Positions 1-8,770 of a stretch of DNA of 64,000 nucleotides are shown here, one piece after another. Position numbers and translations under genes: made by a program. The DNA comes from Cognatiyoonia sp965661665 (GTDB taxonomy: Bacteria; Pseudomonadota; Alphaproteobacteria; Rhodobacterales; Rhodobacteraceae): NCBI RefSeq assembly GCF_965661665.1, contig NZ_CBFIEO010000008.1:51961-115960 (forward strand), read 5' to 3'. The first letter of the stretch is position 1, and the number at the start of each line of letters is the position of its first letter. A model generated the notes under the pieces. The model had not been told where the DNA came from. It did no database searches and worked only from the letters and a program-made list of their open reading frames with translations.

Positions 1-66
1 GGTGCCCCCGATGTGAAGGTGATCGCATTGCGGCCACCCGAAGCTGAGACGGCGAAGGCTTCCTGA
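1..66 (+). CDS. C-terminal fragment of an unidentified protein
   Basis: An open frame runs in from the left edge and ends at TGA 64-66, giving the last 21 residues (GAPDVKVIALRPPEAETAKAS). The fragment is too short to assign. In related roseobacters a dGTPase-like gene often precedes argS, but this tail does not let me confirm that. It lies about 80 bp upstream of argS on the same strand. Confidence 0.45.
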   Translation, partial: GAPDVKVIALRPPEAETAKAS

Positions 67-149
67 CCAGCGTCGATCTCATTGGGTGATGTTGACCAAC
101 GGTGGCAAGCTGTTAGTAGGGGCGTCATTCAAGCAGATGGAAACGACCC

Positions 150-1892
150 ATGAACCTTTTTGCTGATCTTCGCGCGACCGTGATTGCTGCCATTGATGTA
201 ATGGTGGCGGATGGCGCTTTGCCCGAAGGCTTGAACACGGCGGCCGTGACGGTGGAGCCGCCGCGCGACCCGCTTCATGGGGATATGGCGACGAATGCGG
301 CGATGGTGCTGGCAAAACCCGCCAAGATGAACCCGCGCCAAATTGCCGAAGGCTTAGCGGCAAAACTGGCCGACGATCCTGCTGTGACAACTGCGGATGT
401 CGCTGGCCCCGGCTTTATCAACCTGCGGCTTACGACCGGTGAATGGCACAAGGTGATTGCGGCCGCGCTCGGGCAAGACGGCTATGGTCAGTCTGACATG
501 GGCGCAGGTCAGAAAATGATGGTCGAATACGTCTCCGCCAATCCGACGGGTCCACTGCATGTGGGCCACACGCGGGGCGCTGTCTTTGGTGACGCTTTGG
601 CAAGCTTGCTCGACTATGCGGGCTTTGACGTCATGCGGGAGTATTACATCAACGACGGCGGCGCGCAGGTCGATGTCTTGGCGAGGTCAGTTTACTTGCG
701 GTATCTCGAAGCACACGGGCAAGAGGTTGCGTTTGAGGATGGCACCTATCCGGGTGACTACCTGATCCCAGTTGGGCAGGCCTTGAAAGACAAGGTTGGC
801 GACAAATTTGTCGACAAGGGAGAGAAGTTCTGGCTCGAAGAAATTCGGGACTACGCGACCGAGGCGATGATGGACCTTATCCGTGATGATCTGGCCCAGC
901 TTGGCATCAAGATGGATGTGTTTTTCTCCGAAAAGTCGCTCTACGGCACGGGGCGGATCGAAGATGCGATCCAGTCGCTCAAGGACAAGGGCTTGATTTA
1001 TGAGGGCGTGCTGGAGCCGCCAAAGGGCAAAGTGCCTGAGGATTGGGAGCCGCGGGAGCAGACGCTCTTCAAATCCACCGAGTATGGCGACGATGTAGAT
1101 CGGCCAGTTCAGAAGTCAGACGGCGCTTGGACCTATTTCGCGCCCGACATTGCGTATCACTATGATAAGGTTCAGCGTGGCTTTGACCAGTTAATCGACG
1201 TCTTTGGTGCGGACCACGGCGGCTATGTCAAACGGATGAAGGCGGCGGTTGCGGCTTTGTCGGATGAGAAAGTGCCGCTCGATATCAAGCTGACGCAGTT
1301 GGTGAAGCTCTATAAGAACGGGGAACCGCTAAAGATGTCCAAACGGGCAGGGACGTTCATCACCCTGCGCGATGTGGTGGAGCAGGTGGGCCCAGACGTG
1401 ACCCGCTTCAACATGCTGACGCGGAAGAACGACGCGCCGCTCGATTTCGATTTCGACAAGGTGACGGAGCAGTCGAAGGACAACCCCGTTTTCTATGTTC
1501 AATACGGCCATGCACGGGTCAATTCCAGTCTGCGGAAGGCGGCCGACGAAGGGTTCGATGTCAGCAATGAGGCGCTTAAGGCTGCTGATCTGACCTTGAT
1601 CACGCATGAGGCCGACATCGCTTTGGCCAAAAAATTGAGCGAATGGCCTCGGCTGATCGAGATTGCTGCCAAAGGGCATGAACCGCACCGCATCGCCTTC
1701 TACCTTTATGATTTGGCCTCCGAATTCCACGGGCTTTGGAACAAAGGCAAAGACGATCCGTCGCTGCGGTTCGTGCAAACGGGTGACATTGCCACAACAC
1801 AAGCGAAAATCGCGCTGATCCGTGCCGTACAGCTTGTTATTGCATCCGGCTTGGGTATTTTGGGTGTAACTCCAGCGAAAGAGATGCGCTAA
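150..1892 (+). CDS. argS: Arginyl-tRNA synthetase
   Basis: Class I aminoacyl-tRNA synthetase that charges tRNA-Arg in the cytoplasm. The 580-residue length is normal for ArgS. The N-terminal domain precedes the class I signature HVGH at residues 137-140, inside SANPTGPLHVGH. The second signature, KMSKR, is at 395-399. The C-terminal third is the helical anticodon-binding domain, ending near AKEMR. The ATG at 150 gives the usual MNLFADLR-type start. It heads a co-directional run with the SPOR protein, nagZ, scpA and scpB, an order common in Rhodobacterales. Confidence 0.97.
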   Translation: MNLFADLRATVIAAIDVMVADGALPEGLNTAAVTVEPPRDPLHGDMATNAAMVLAKPAKMNPRQIAEGLAAKLADDPAVTTADVAGPGFINLRLTTGEWHKVIAAALGQDGYGQSDMGAGQKMMVEYVSANPTGPLHVGHTRGAVFGDALASLLDYAGFDVMREYYINDGGAQVDVLARSVYLRYLEAHGQEVAFEDGTYPGDYLIPVGQALKDKVGDKFVDKGEKFWLEEIRDYATEAMMDLIRDDLAQLGIKMDVFFSEKSLYGTGRIEDAIQSLKDKGLIYEGVLEPPKGKVPEDWEPREQTLFKSTEYGDDVDRPVQKSDGAWTYFAPDIAYHYDKVQRGFDQLIDVFGADHGGYVKRMKAAVAALSDEKVPLDIKLTQLVKLYKNGEPLKMSKRAGTFITLRDVVEQVGPDVTRFNMLTRKNDAPLDFDFDKVTEQSKDNPVFYVQYGHARVNSSLRKAADEGFDVSNEALKAADLTLITHEADIALAKKLSEWPRLIEIAAKGHEPHRIAFYLYDLASEFHGLWNKGKDDPSLRFVQTGDIATTQAKIALIRAVQLVIASGLGILGVTPAKEMR

Positions 1893-1958
1893 CGCACAGA
1901 CCGCTGGTCGAGCAAATCCCAAAGAGGTCCAAAAGGGCCCAAGCGGAATGAGGCAAAG

Positions 1959-2930
1959 ATGGCGGTTTATGACAACGGGGCGCAGCCCTTTTCCCGAAGC
2001 GCAGGAACTTTCGTAAATTTTGCAGCAGCGACGTGTTCGCTCGCGCTGATGGTTGGCGTGGGTATCTGGAGCTATGAGCTGATCAAACGGGACGTGTCCG
2101 GCATTCCGGTGGTGCGAGCCGTCGAAGGTGACATGCGCGTGGCCCCCGAGAACCCTGGCGGTGAGATCGCAGATCATGCTGGCCTGTCGGTCAATGATGT
2201 GGCTGCAGAGGGTACGGCTGGAGAGTTCGAAGACACTCTATTGCTGGCCCCACGAACGCAAGACCTTGCCGCCGAAGATCTGACAGCTGAACCGGAAACG
2301 GAGCTTGAAGCCACGTCGGTGTCTTTAACGGGCGAAGTTGCACCGCATACGCGCTCCTCCATGACAGCCGATGCAGTCTTGGCCTTGGCGGACCGCATCG
2401 CAACTGGCGCCGCACCTTTGACGGAGTTGGAAGATGGCACTGCTGTTGAGCCGGTTCTGGCGATCGATGGTGAGGCTGTCGAGGAAGAGCTGGTCTTGAT
2501 CGCAGCGACGGTGCCTGGTGTGTCGACATCCCTGCGCCCGTTTGTGCGCCCTGCATCTTTGCGCATTACGGCCGCCGCTGTCGATGTTGATGAGGCGGTG
2601 GCAGCAGCATTGGCATCCGCCACCGCGAACTTCGGCCCGAACAATGCAGAGGTTTCCGTGATGTCGGCGGACCTGCCTGTTGGAACGAATTTGGCGCAGC
2701 TTGGTGCCTTCCCGACACCGCAAGCCGCGGCAGAGGTTTGGGCATCGCTCGAGGGGGAATTCGGCGATTATCTGGTGAGCAAGGAGCGGGTGATCCAACT
2801 GGCCACCCGTGGCGATGCGAGCTTCTATCGTCTGCGGGCGATGGGCTTTACCGATCTGACAGATGCGCGCCGGTTCTGTGCTGCGCTTGAGGCGGGTAAA
2901 GCGGAATGTATCCCCGTCGTGGTGCGGTAA
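1959..2930 (+). CDS. SPOR domain-containing membrane protein
   Basis: A 323-residue protein with one N-terminal membrane segment (about residues 19-40, NFAAATCSLALMVGVGIWSY). A long acidic, Ala/Glu-rich periplasmic linker follows. A C-terminal SPOR domain covers about residues 245-320; NLAQLGAFPTPQAAAEVW is the typical SPOR opening. SPOR domains bind denuded peptidoglycan glycan strands at the septum, so this is probably a cell-envelope or division protein. It lies 66 bp after argS, and its stop directly abuts the nagZ start. The exact division role is inferred from the family. Confidence 0.88.
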   Translation: MAVYDNGAQPFSRSAGTFVNFAAATCSLALMVGVGIWSYELIKRDVSGIPVVRAVEGDMRVAPENPGGEIADHAGLSVNDVAAEGTAGEFEDTLLLAPRTQDLAAEDLTAEPETELEATSVSLTGEVAPHTRSSMTADAVLALADRIATGAAPLTELEDGTAVEPVLAIDGEAVEEELVLIAATVPGVSTSLRPFVRPASLRITAAAVDVDEAVAAALASATANFGPNNAEVSVMSADLPVGTNLAQLGAFPTPQAAAEVWASLEGEFGDYLVSKERVIQLATRGDASFYRLRAMGFTDLTDARRFCAALEAGKAECIPVVVR

Positions 2931-3920
2931 GTGCCGCACGGCGCGACAATCCTTGCGCCATTGGGGCTGTCCCTCAGCGACACCGAAGCACAGTTCTTTC
3001 GAGAGGCTGATCCTTGGGGCTTTATCCTTTTTGCGCGGAATGTTGAGACGCCAGATCAGCTTCGTGCGTTGACGGATGCTTTGCGCACGGAAGTCGGTCG
3101 TCACGCCCCGATTTTTGTCGATCAAGAGGGTGGGCGCGTGCAACGGATGCGTGCTCCGCACTGGCGGGAGTATCTGCCAGCCTTGGATCAGATGCAGCGC
3201 GCATCAGACCCGATCCGCGCCCAGTGGCTGCGCAATCGCCTGATCGCTGCGGAGCTGATGGCGGTCGGAATCGACGGGAATTGCGCGCCCTTGGCCGACG
3301 TGCTTGAGCCTGAAACGCACGCTGTTCTGGCGAACCGGTTGTACGGCGCAAGCGTTGAGGCAGTAGTCGATGCCGCGCGGACCTGTGCGGAGGCATTTTG
3401 CGCGGGCGGCGTGCTTCCGGTCCTGAAACATCTGCCGGGGTACGGACGTGCGTATGTGGACAGTCATGTCGATGTACCGCGCGTCAGTGCGTCGATTGCC
3501 GAGCTTTGGGAACGCGACTTCCGTGCCTTCGTTGACCTCAATGATTTGCCGATAGGGATGACAGCGCATGTGATCTACGAGGCGATTGACCCAGACCAAC
3601 CCGCAACATTGTCAGCCAAAATGATTGACCTGATACGTCGGGAGATTGGCTTCGACGGTTTGTTGATGACGGATGATATCTCGATGGGTGCTTTGTCTGG
3701 ATCGCTTTCAGACCGAACGACAAGCGCAATCACCGCAGGCTGTGACATCGTCTTGCACTGCAACGGCGTGTTGTCTGAGATGCAGGATGTGGTTGCCGCA
3801 GCAGGTACCTTAATCGCCGACAGCATGCGCCGCGCAGATCAGGCTTTGACCACACGACAGCCCGCTTCGCCGATTGACATTTCGACCTGTGCGGCGGAAC
3901 TTGAGGCGCTGCTGGCATAA
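2931..3920 (+). CDS. nagZ: Beta-N-acetylhexosaminidase, GH3 family
   Basis: Cytoplasmic glycosidase of peptidoglycan recycling that removes GlcNAc from GlcNAc-anhydroMurNAc-peptides. Length 329 residues. Visible signatures are DQEGGRVQRM near residue 61, the KHLPGYG loop near 165 that carries the catalytic His, and TDDISMGALS near 246 with the nucleophile Asp. The GTG start immediately follows the TAA of the SPOR gene, so the two genes are translationally coupled. The family usually has KHFPGHG; the Leu and Tyr changes here are conservative. It is followed closely by scpA. Confidence 0.94.
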   Translation: MPHGATILAPLGLSLSDTEAQFFREADPWGFILFARNVETPDQLRALTDALRTEVGRHAPIFVDQEGGRVQRMRAPHWREYLPALDQMQRASDPIRAQWLRNRLIAAELMAVGIDGNCAPLADVLEPETHAVLANRLYGASVEAVVDAARTCAEAFCAGGVLPVLKHLPGYGRAYVDSHVDVPRVSASIAELWERDFRAFVDLNDLPIGMTAHVIYEAIDPDQPATLSAKMIDLIRREIGFDGLLMTDDISMGALSGSLSDRTTSAITAGCDIVLHCNGVLSEMQDVVAAAGTLIADSMRRADQALTTRQPASPIDISTCAAELEALLA

Positions 3921-3933
3921 GGGCCAATCCGAG

Positions 3934-4725
3934 ATGGGCGAAGAGTTTTCCGAAGACGTGGTAAGCGTCGCCGACCGCGTTGCGGCGGAGGCTCTGATAG
4001 TGGATGTCGGGGCGTTTGAAGGGCCGCTCGATCTGCTGTTGACGTTAAGCCGGACCCAAAAGGTCGATCTGCGTCAAATCTCCATCCTCGCATTGGCCGA
4101 ACAGTACTTGGCCTTTGTCGAACGTGCCAAAGCGCTGCGGTTGGAATTGGCGGCAGACTACCTGGTGATGGCTGCTTGGCTGGCATTCCTGAAATCGCGT
4201 TTGCTGCTGCCGCCCGATCCGGCGGAGGAGGGACCGTCAGGCGAAGAACTTGCCGCGCATCTGGCGTTTCAGTTAGAGCGGTTGGAGGCAATGCGCAAGG
4301 TTGCTGCGCAGTTGATGGCGCGGGATCAGTTGGGGCGCGATTTCTTTGCACGCGGGATTACCGAAGATGTGCAGCGCACCCGCCGCGTGACCTATACCGC
4401 GACGCTGATGGACCTGATGCAAGGCTATGCGCGGATCAGGACCAAGGATGAATTCCGCCCCTTCGTTATGGACCGTGAAGAGGTCATGACGATGGAAGAG
4501 GCTTTGGGCCGTCTGCGCAAGGTCATTGGATTTGCGGGAGAGTGGACGGATTTGACAAGCTATTTGCCCGAGGGCTGGAACAAGAGCCCGATGATGCGCC
4601 GCACCGTGACCGCGTCGACTTTTGCAGCAACGCTGGAACTGGCGAAAGAGGGTAAGCTCGAACTGCGCCAAGGCGGCACGTTCGAGCCGATTGAGATACG
4701 AAAAAAGGACCCTGGGGATGTCTGA
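3934..4725 (+). CDS. scpA: Segregation and condensation protein A (kleisin)
   Basis: Kleisin subunit of the SMC-ScpAB condensin, needed for chromosome compaction and segregation. The 263-residue protein contains the ScpA opening FEGPLDLLLTLSRTQKVDL near residue 29 and the helical LAADYLVMAAWLAFLKSRLLL block. The start chosen is ATG 3934 (MGEEFSEDV), 14 bp after the nagZ stop. An in-frame upstream start at 3874 would run into nagZ and adds residues unlike the family. The 3' end overlaps scpB by 8 bp in another frame. Confidence 0.94.
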   Translation: MGEEFSEDVVSVADRVAAEALIVDVGAFEGPLDLLLTLSRTQKVDLRQISILALAEQYLAFVERAKALRLELAADYLVMAAWLAFLKSRLLLPPDPAEEGPSGEELAAHLAFQLERLEAMRKVAAQLMARDQLGRDFFARGITEDVQRTRRVTYTATLMDLMQGYARIRTKDEFRPFVMDREEVMTMEEALGRLRKVIGFAGEWTDLTSYLPEGWNKSPMMRRTVTASTFAATLELAKEGKLELRQGGTFEPIEIRKKDPGDV

Positions 4726-5371
4726 AGAGACGCAAGAAGAAAGCCTGTTCGAAGCGCCACCGATGGCGGAGCAAGAGCGCATGGTCGAAGCGATACTCTT
4801 TGCGACGGCGGAGCCTGTGTCGATCAAGGAACTGACAGGCCGGATGCCGCACGGGTGTGAACCATCGGAGGCGTTGCAGCATTTGCGTAAGCGCTACGAA
4901 GGGCGTGGTGTGCAACTGGTCAAGACTGGCGATGCTTGGGCGTTCCGCACGGCAGGCGATCTTGGGTTCTTGATGCAGAAAGAAACAGTGGAGGTGCGCA
5001 AGCTTTCCCGTGCGGCGATCGAGACTTTGGCCATCGTGGCCTACCACCAGCCCGTGACACGGGCAGAGATTGAGGAAATCCGTGGCGTGAGCGTCAGCCG
5101 AGGCACCATCGACCAGCTCATCGAATTGGAGTGGATCCGTTTTGGCCGCCGTCGCATGACACCGGGTCGACCAGTCACGTTTGTGGTGACGCAAGACTTC
5201 CTGGACCACTTCGGGCTTGAGAACGCGCGCGACTTGCCCGGATTGAAAGAGCTCCGGTCCGCCGGCCTTTTAGAGAGCCGACCGCCGCCTGGTGTGGAAG
5301 CGGAAGAAGACGCGGACGAAGATGACGACACGCCCGATATGTTTGTCCCATCTCCGGAAGAGGAAAGCTAG
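4718..5371 (+). CDS. scpB: Segregation and condensation protein B
   Basis: Winged-helix partner of ScpA in the SMC condensin. Length 217 residues, within the family range. The first winged-helix domain begins near MVEAILFATAEPVSI. The second includes LAIVAYHQPVTRAEIEEIRGV and the LGRPVTF-like stretch PGRPVTFVVTQDFLDHFGL. The C-terminus is acidic (EEDADEDDD). ATG 4718 overlaps the scpA stop, and a Shine-Dalgarno-like GGGG lies just upstream. In related genomes tatABC follows scpB; here a hairpin terminator follows instead. Confidence 0.94.
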   Translation: MSEETQEESLFEAPPMAEQERMVEAILFATAEPVSIKELTGRMPHGCEPSEALQHLRKRYEGRGVQLVKTGDAWAFRTAGDLGFLMQKETVEVRKLSRAAIETLAIVAYHQPVTRAEIEEIRGVSVSRGTIDQLIELEWIRFGRRRMTPGRPVTFVVTQDFLDHFGLENARDLPGLKELRSAGLLESRPPPGVEAEEDADEDDDTPDMFVPSPEEES

Positions 5372-5389
5372 TTTCTAAGAAATGAAAGG

Positions 5390-5410
5390 AGGCCCCTAAG
5401 GGCCTTTGTT
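5390..5410 (+). terminator. Hairpin terminator after scpB
   Basis: Perfect 6-bp inverted repeat AGGCCC / GGGCCT with loop CTAA (5390-5405), followed by TTTGTT. It sits 19 bp after the scpB stop and probably ends the argS-scpB run. The T tract is short. Confidence 0.65.
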
Positions 5411-5430
5411 CGTTAGTGCTGGAGCCTCGC

Positions 5431-5931
5431 TTAACTTTGCCGACGTTTGACCGCGGCTAAGCTACCGAATGCCGCTAGCATAAGCCAACCGGCCGTAGGC
5501 AAGGGTACTGGCGCGACGTCAGCTGTCCAGAATGAGATGTGGGACACATTTGGCCGGCTACCGCCGTTGCTCAGGATACCTAAAGTTGACCAACTTCCAC
5601 TGACAGCCCCGCCGACGTCGTCAAATGCGAAGGAATTCGCAGCGTAGACAGTAATATAATCGATGCCGACTTGTGCAACGGTCGCCCACGTGCCGCTATT
5701 GCCGCCCATACCGGTTAAATTAAAAAGTCCCGAATCATCAGCAGACTTGCCGTAAAACTCGACATCGATGGCTCCACTGGTCACGGCCAAAAGCGCAGCT
5801 TCGACTGCTGCTTCAGGATCACCCCCATCAGAATTCGAGTACACGCTATCGCCGCCGCCTGGGTAAGCATCCCCAGTGCCGGATATACATCCATCTCTGA
5901 TGAACCCGTCAAAGAAAGCAGAGAATTGGGT
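5431..5931 (-). pseudogene. 5'-truncated VPLPA-CTERM secreted protein remnant
   Basis: The C-terminus carries a VPLPA-CTERM sorting signal: a PVPLPTAG motif, a hydrophobic helix, then the basic tail KRRQS. In this family the signal directs secretion and membrane or surface processing, together with an N-terminal signal peptide. Here the N-terminus is missing. The only usual start is a GTG at 5844 that begins inside the mature region. The same frame stays open upstream (AFFDGFIRDGCISGTGDAYPG) right to the dcd stop codon at 5932-5934, with no start codon or signal peptide. The 5' part therefore appears to have been deleted and joined to the end of dcd. Confidence 0.7.
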
Positions 5932-7023
5932 CTAGTCGCGAGAGGCGTTTGTTCGAAAATGCTTCGACAGCTTCAGCCCCTGTCCTTGATAATTAGATTT
6001 AATCTCACGGCCATAAAGCGCGTCCGGCATTGCAGCCATGTGCTCATATACCAGGCGTCCGACAATCTGACCGTGCTCCAAGACGAAGGGTGCTTCGTGG
6101 CAGCGGACCTCTAGCACACCGCGGGATCCGGCACCGCCTGCCTCCGCATATCCAAAGCCTGGATCAAAAAAGCCAGCGTAATGCACGCGGAACTCGCCGA
6201 CCATGGCGAGGTAGGGGGCCATTTCGGCGGCTTGCATCGGCGGGATCACAATCGCTTCGCGGCTGACGAGTATGTAGAATGCACCGGGGTCGAGGATGAT
6301 CCAACCTTGGTCGGTGTGAACCTCTTCCCAATACTCGGCAGGGTCATAATGATCAAGATTGCGCAGGTCGATGACACCCGTGTGCGGCTTGGCGCGGTAG
6401 CCGACGAGCGTGCCGTCTTTCGGCTTCAGGTCGACAGAAAAGCCAAGGCCATCGGAAATGACCGCATCCGTGTCCACAATGGGTGTTTTGGCATGTAGTG
6501 CCCGCAGAGCGTCATCATCCATGAAGGTGCAGCCTTGGCGGAAAATGATTTGGTTCAGCATCTGGCCTGGGGTTGCGACAACGCTGAAGGAGCGTGGGCA
6601 AATCTCCACATAAAGTGGGCCGTCGTAGCCGTCAGGGACGCGGTCAAATTCCTCGCCTTTGTCGGTGATGATGCGGGTCAGCAAATCAAGCCGCCCGATG
6701 GACGATTTCGCGCTCGCCGCGGCCGTCATGCCTTTGGGCAGCGACAATCGCTCCATCAGCGGCACAACGTAAACGCAACCCTTCTCCAGCACGGCACCGC
6801 CTTCCAGCTCCACCGCGTGCATCTGAAAATCGGCAAGACGCTCCCCAACTGTGCGGTTGGGGCCTGCGAGGAAGGACGCGCGGACGCGGTAGGCGACGTC
6901 GCCAAGGCGGAGGTCGAGCGAGGCGGGCTGTATTTGACCGTCGGTGATGTCTTGGCTGGCGGCAATACCGCCCGAAGCGATCAAATCGCGGATCTGATGA
7001 TCGGCCAAAACGCCATTGGTCAT
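5932..7023 (-). CDS. dcd: 2'-deoxycytidine 5'-triphosphate deaminase
   Basis: Deaminates dCTP to dUTP for thymidylate synthesis. The 363-residue length matches the long alphaproteobacterial form rather than the about 190-residue E. coli Dcd. Visible features are the start region SLDLRLGDVAYRVRASFL, the GMTAAASAKSSIGRLDLLTR block with active-site SAKSSIGR, and C-terminal GSRGVLEVRCHEAPFVLEHGQ. The last residues before TAG are NASRD. It is separated from tRNA-Pro by about 70 bp. Confidence 0.93.
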   Translation of the reverse strand: MTNGVLADHQIRDLIASGGIAASQDITDGQIQPASLDLRLGDVAYRVRASFLAGPNRTVGERLADFQMHAVELEGGAVLEKGCVYVVPLMERLSLPKGMTAAASAKSSIGRLDLLTRIITDKGEEFDRVPDGYDGPLYVEICPRSFSVVATPGQMLNQIIFRQGCTFMDDDALRALHAKTPIVDTDAVISDGLGFSVDLKPKDGTLVGYRAKPHTGVIDLRNLDHYDPAEYWEEVHTDQGWIILDPGAFYILVSREAIVIPPMQAAEMAPYLAMVGEFRVHYAGFFDPGFGYAEAGGAGSRGVLEVRCHEAPFVLEHGQIVGRLVYEHMAAMPDALYGREIKSNYQGQGLKLSKHFRTNASRD

Positions 7024-7093
7024 AGGTCTTCCCCCAAGTGCGGCTTAGCAAAACGCCCGCCGCGTTTTTCACGCAAGCGGGCGATGTTGCTGG

Positions 7094-7167
7094 TCGGGCT
7101 AGCAGGACTTGAACCTGCGACCTTCCGTCCCCCAGACGGACGCGCTACCAGGCTGCGCCATAGCCCG
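7094..7167 (-). tRNA. tRNA-Pro (anticodon GGG)
   Basis: Read on the minus strand, the acceptor strands CGGGCTA and TAGCCCG pair fully, followed by discriminator A. The D arm contains AGCCTGGTAGCGC. The anticodon stem TCCGT/ACGGA encloses loop CTGGGGG with anticodon GGG. The T arm contains GGTTCAAGTCC. The CCA is not encoded (CC only follows the discriminator). Confidence 0.95.
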
Positions 7168-7240
7168 ACGTGACGATGTGTTTATCGAATTTGACCGCTG
7201 GGGCAAGCGGGAAATAGGGGCAGGCGGTGCGGGCCAGGGA

Positions 7241-8257
7241 CTACCCGCGCCGCCGCCCACGCCGGGCAGGGCGAGCCGGCGCGTTTCCATCAGTTCCATC
7301 GGATTCAGATGAGAAGCCGCCAAGGGCCGATGAAATCTGTTCGAGTGTCGGTGTGTCACCGCATGGGCGCGTCTCCAACGCCTCGCGCATTTTGCGCAAA
7401 TGTTCCGGCGTTGTGCCGCAGCACCCACCGATGATTGTTGCCCCTGAGTCGCGGGCCAGAACGGCATAGTCACCCATCAGTTCCGGCGTTCCGTCATAGT
7501 GGATGTGACCGTCGTGGTATTTTGGGATGCCCGCATTGCCCTTGGCAATGATAGGGGTGGTGGTGCCCGCTTCTTTGAAGCCGCGCACGGTTCGGAGCAG
7601 GTCAGATGCGCCGACACCGCAATTGGCACCAAAGGCCACTGGCGCATTGGTTATCTTTCCAACTTGCTTGGTCAGGTCTTTGGAGGTCAGGCCCATCATG
7701 GTACGTCCGGCGGTGTCAAAGCTCATCGTGCCGCACCACGGCATATCGGCAAGGGCAAAGGCCTCTGCCGCTGCCTTGAATTCTTCGATTGCGCTGATCG
7801 TCTCGACCCAAAGCACGTCCGCGCTGCCGGCTTTCAAACCTTCGGCTTGCTCATGAAACATTTCCACCGCGATTTCATGGGTGAGGGAGCCCATAGGCGC
7901 CATGATGTTGCCCGTTGGGCCGACGGAGCCTGCGACGATAACAGGGCGACCGGCTTTATCTGCAATCTCCCGACCAATCTCGGCCCCGGCTTTGTTCAAC
8001 TCATGAACGCGCTTTTCGCCGTTGTGGAGTTTGAGGCGGGAGGCGTTGCCGCCGAATGTGTTTGTCAAAAACAAATCGCTGCCCGCGTCGACAGACCCTT
8101 TGTAGAGCGCATGGATGCGATCGGGGTGGTCCACGTTCCAGAACTCTGGCGCATCACCCGATTCCAGCCCCATGTTGAATAGGTTCGTGCCCGTGGCCCC
8201 GTCAGCGAGGAGCCAGTCACGAAGAGCTAGTAGTTTGGAAAGCGGGTTGTCTGTCAT
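7241..8257 (-). CDS. bmt: Betaine-homocysteine S-methyltransferase family protein
   Basis: A 338-residue zinc-dependent homocysteine S-methyltransferase barrel. The N-terminal DGATGTNLFNMGLESGDAPEFWN is the signature seen in roseobacter Bmt proteins. The zinc ligands are Cys in GANCGVGASDLL and the Cys pair in GGCCGTTPEHLRKM. It probably makes methionine from homocysteine with glycine betaine or a related donor such as DMSP-derived methyl groups; the donor cannot be read from sequence. The C-terminus is basic (RPARRGRRRG). No recognisable SAM or SAH riboswitch was found in the 107 bp upstream. Confidence 0.85.
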   Translation of the reverse strand: MTDNPLSKLLALRDWLLADGATGTNLFNMGLESGDAPEFWNVDHPDRIHALYKGSVDAGSDLFLTNTFGGNASRLKLHNGEKRVHELNKAGAEIGREIADKAGRPVIVAGSVGPTGNIMAPMGSLTHEIAVEMFHEQAEGLKAGSADVLWVETISAIEEFKAAAEAFALADMPWCGTMSFDTAGRTMMGLTSKDLTKQVGKITNAPVAFGANCGVGASDLLRTVRGFKEAGTTTPIIAKGNAGIPKYHDGHIHYDGTPELMGDYAVLARDSGATIIGGCCGTTPEHLRKMREALETRPCGDTPTLEQISSALGGFSSESDGTDGNAPARPARRGRRRG

Positions 8258-8364
8258 GTCTCGGCCTATCTGGGAGGATCAACCGATGATATGCGCTGAC
8301 TACTTTATAGGCGCAAACTCATAATTATCATGAAGGTTATGAGGTCTATTCATACTCAGAACTA

Positions 8365-8656
8365 CTACGTTTCGTACAGAAATTGCCCTTTCGCGAGCGC
8401 AAGAAGCTCATTCATCTTGGCGCGCACCTCTTCCTCGCTGGCGCGGCCGCCCAAATCATCCACGAATTTGGGCAGAACGTCCGCATTACCAGGTTCGGCG
8501 AAGTCAGCTTTGATCACCTCTTTCGCGTAATCGGAGATTTTGGAGCCGGTTTGGTCAGGCAGTTCAGCCGCCCAATGGCCAGGCAATTTGTTCCGAGGGG
8601 CTTCGGCCTTGAACATCATTTCCTCGTCATGGTCGAATTTGGCGCGATCCTTTCAT
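8365..8656 (-). pseudogene. Zeta-type F1-ATPase inhibitor (DUF1476), start frameshifted
   Basis: Homologous to the alphaproteobacterial DUF1476 zeta subunit that inhibits the F1-ATPase. The conserved core is FKAEAPRNKLPGHWAAEL, then YAKEVIKADFAEPG and a C-terminal KMNELLALAKGQ. The family is about 105 residues. The first normal in-frame ATG (8619) gives only 84. The reading frame continues upstream with family-like KDRAKFDHDEE, then meets TGA at 8655-8653. That TGA overlaps an ATG (8656-8654), so removing one A would restore a full start (MKDRAKFDHDEE). No clear Shine-Dalgarno sequence precedes either start. It may be inactive or make a shortened protein. Confidence 0.6.
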
Positions 8657-8770
8657 TTAAGTGCCGTTATAATTTATATGGAAACGCTTGTGCTTGCCCG
8701 CAACGGATGGGTGTCGTATGAGGCGCTCAAAGTCGTGTCGCTGCTGATACGCATGGGGAAAGAGACGGGT

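Noticed and set aside
8258..8364. Possible SAM/SAH riboswitch before bmt
   Set aside because: No recognisable core of SAM-II, SAM/SAH or SAH switches in the minus-strand leader.
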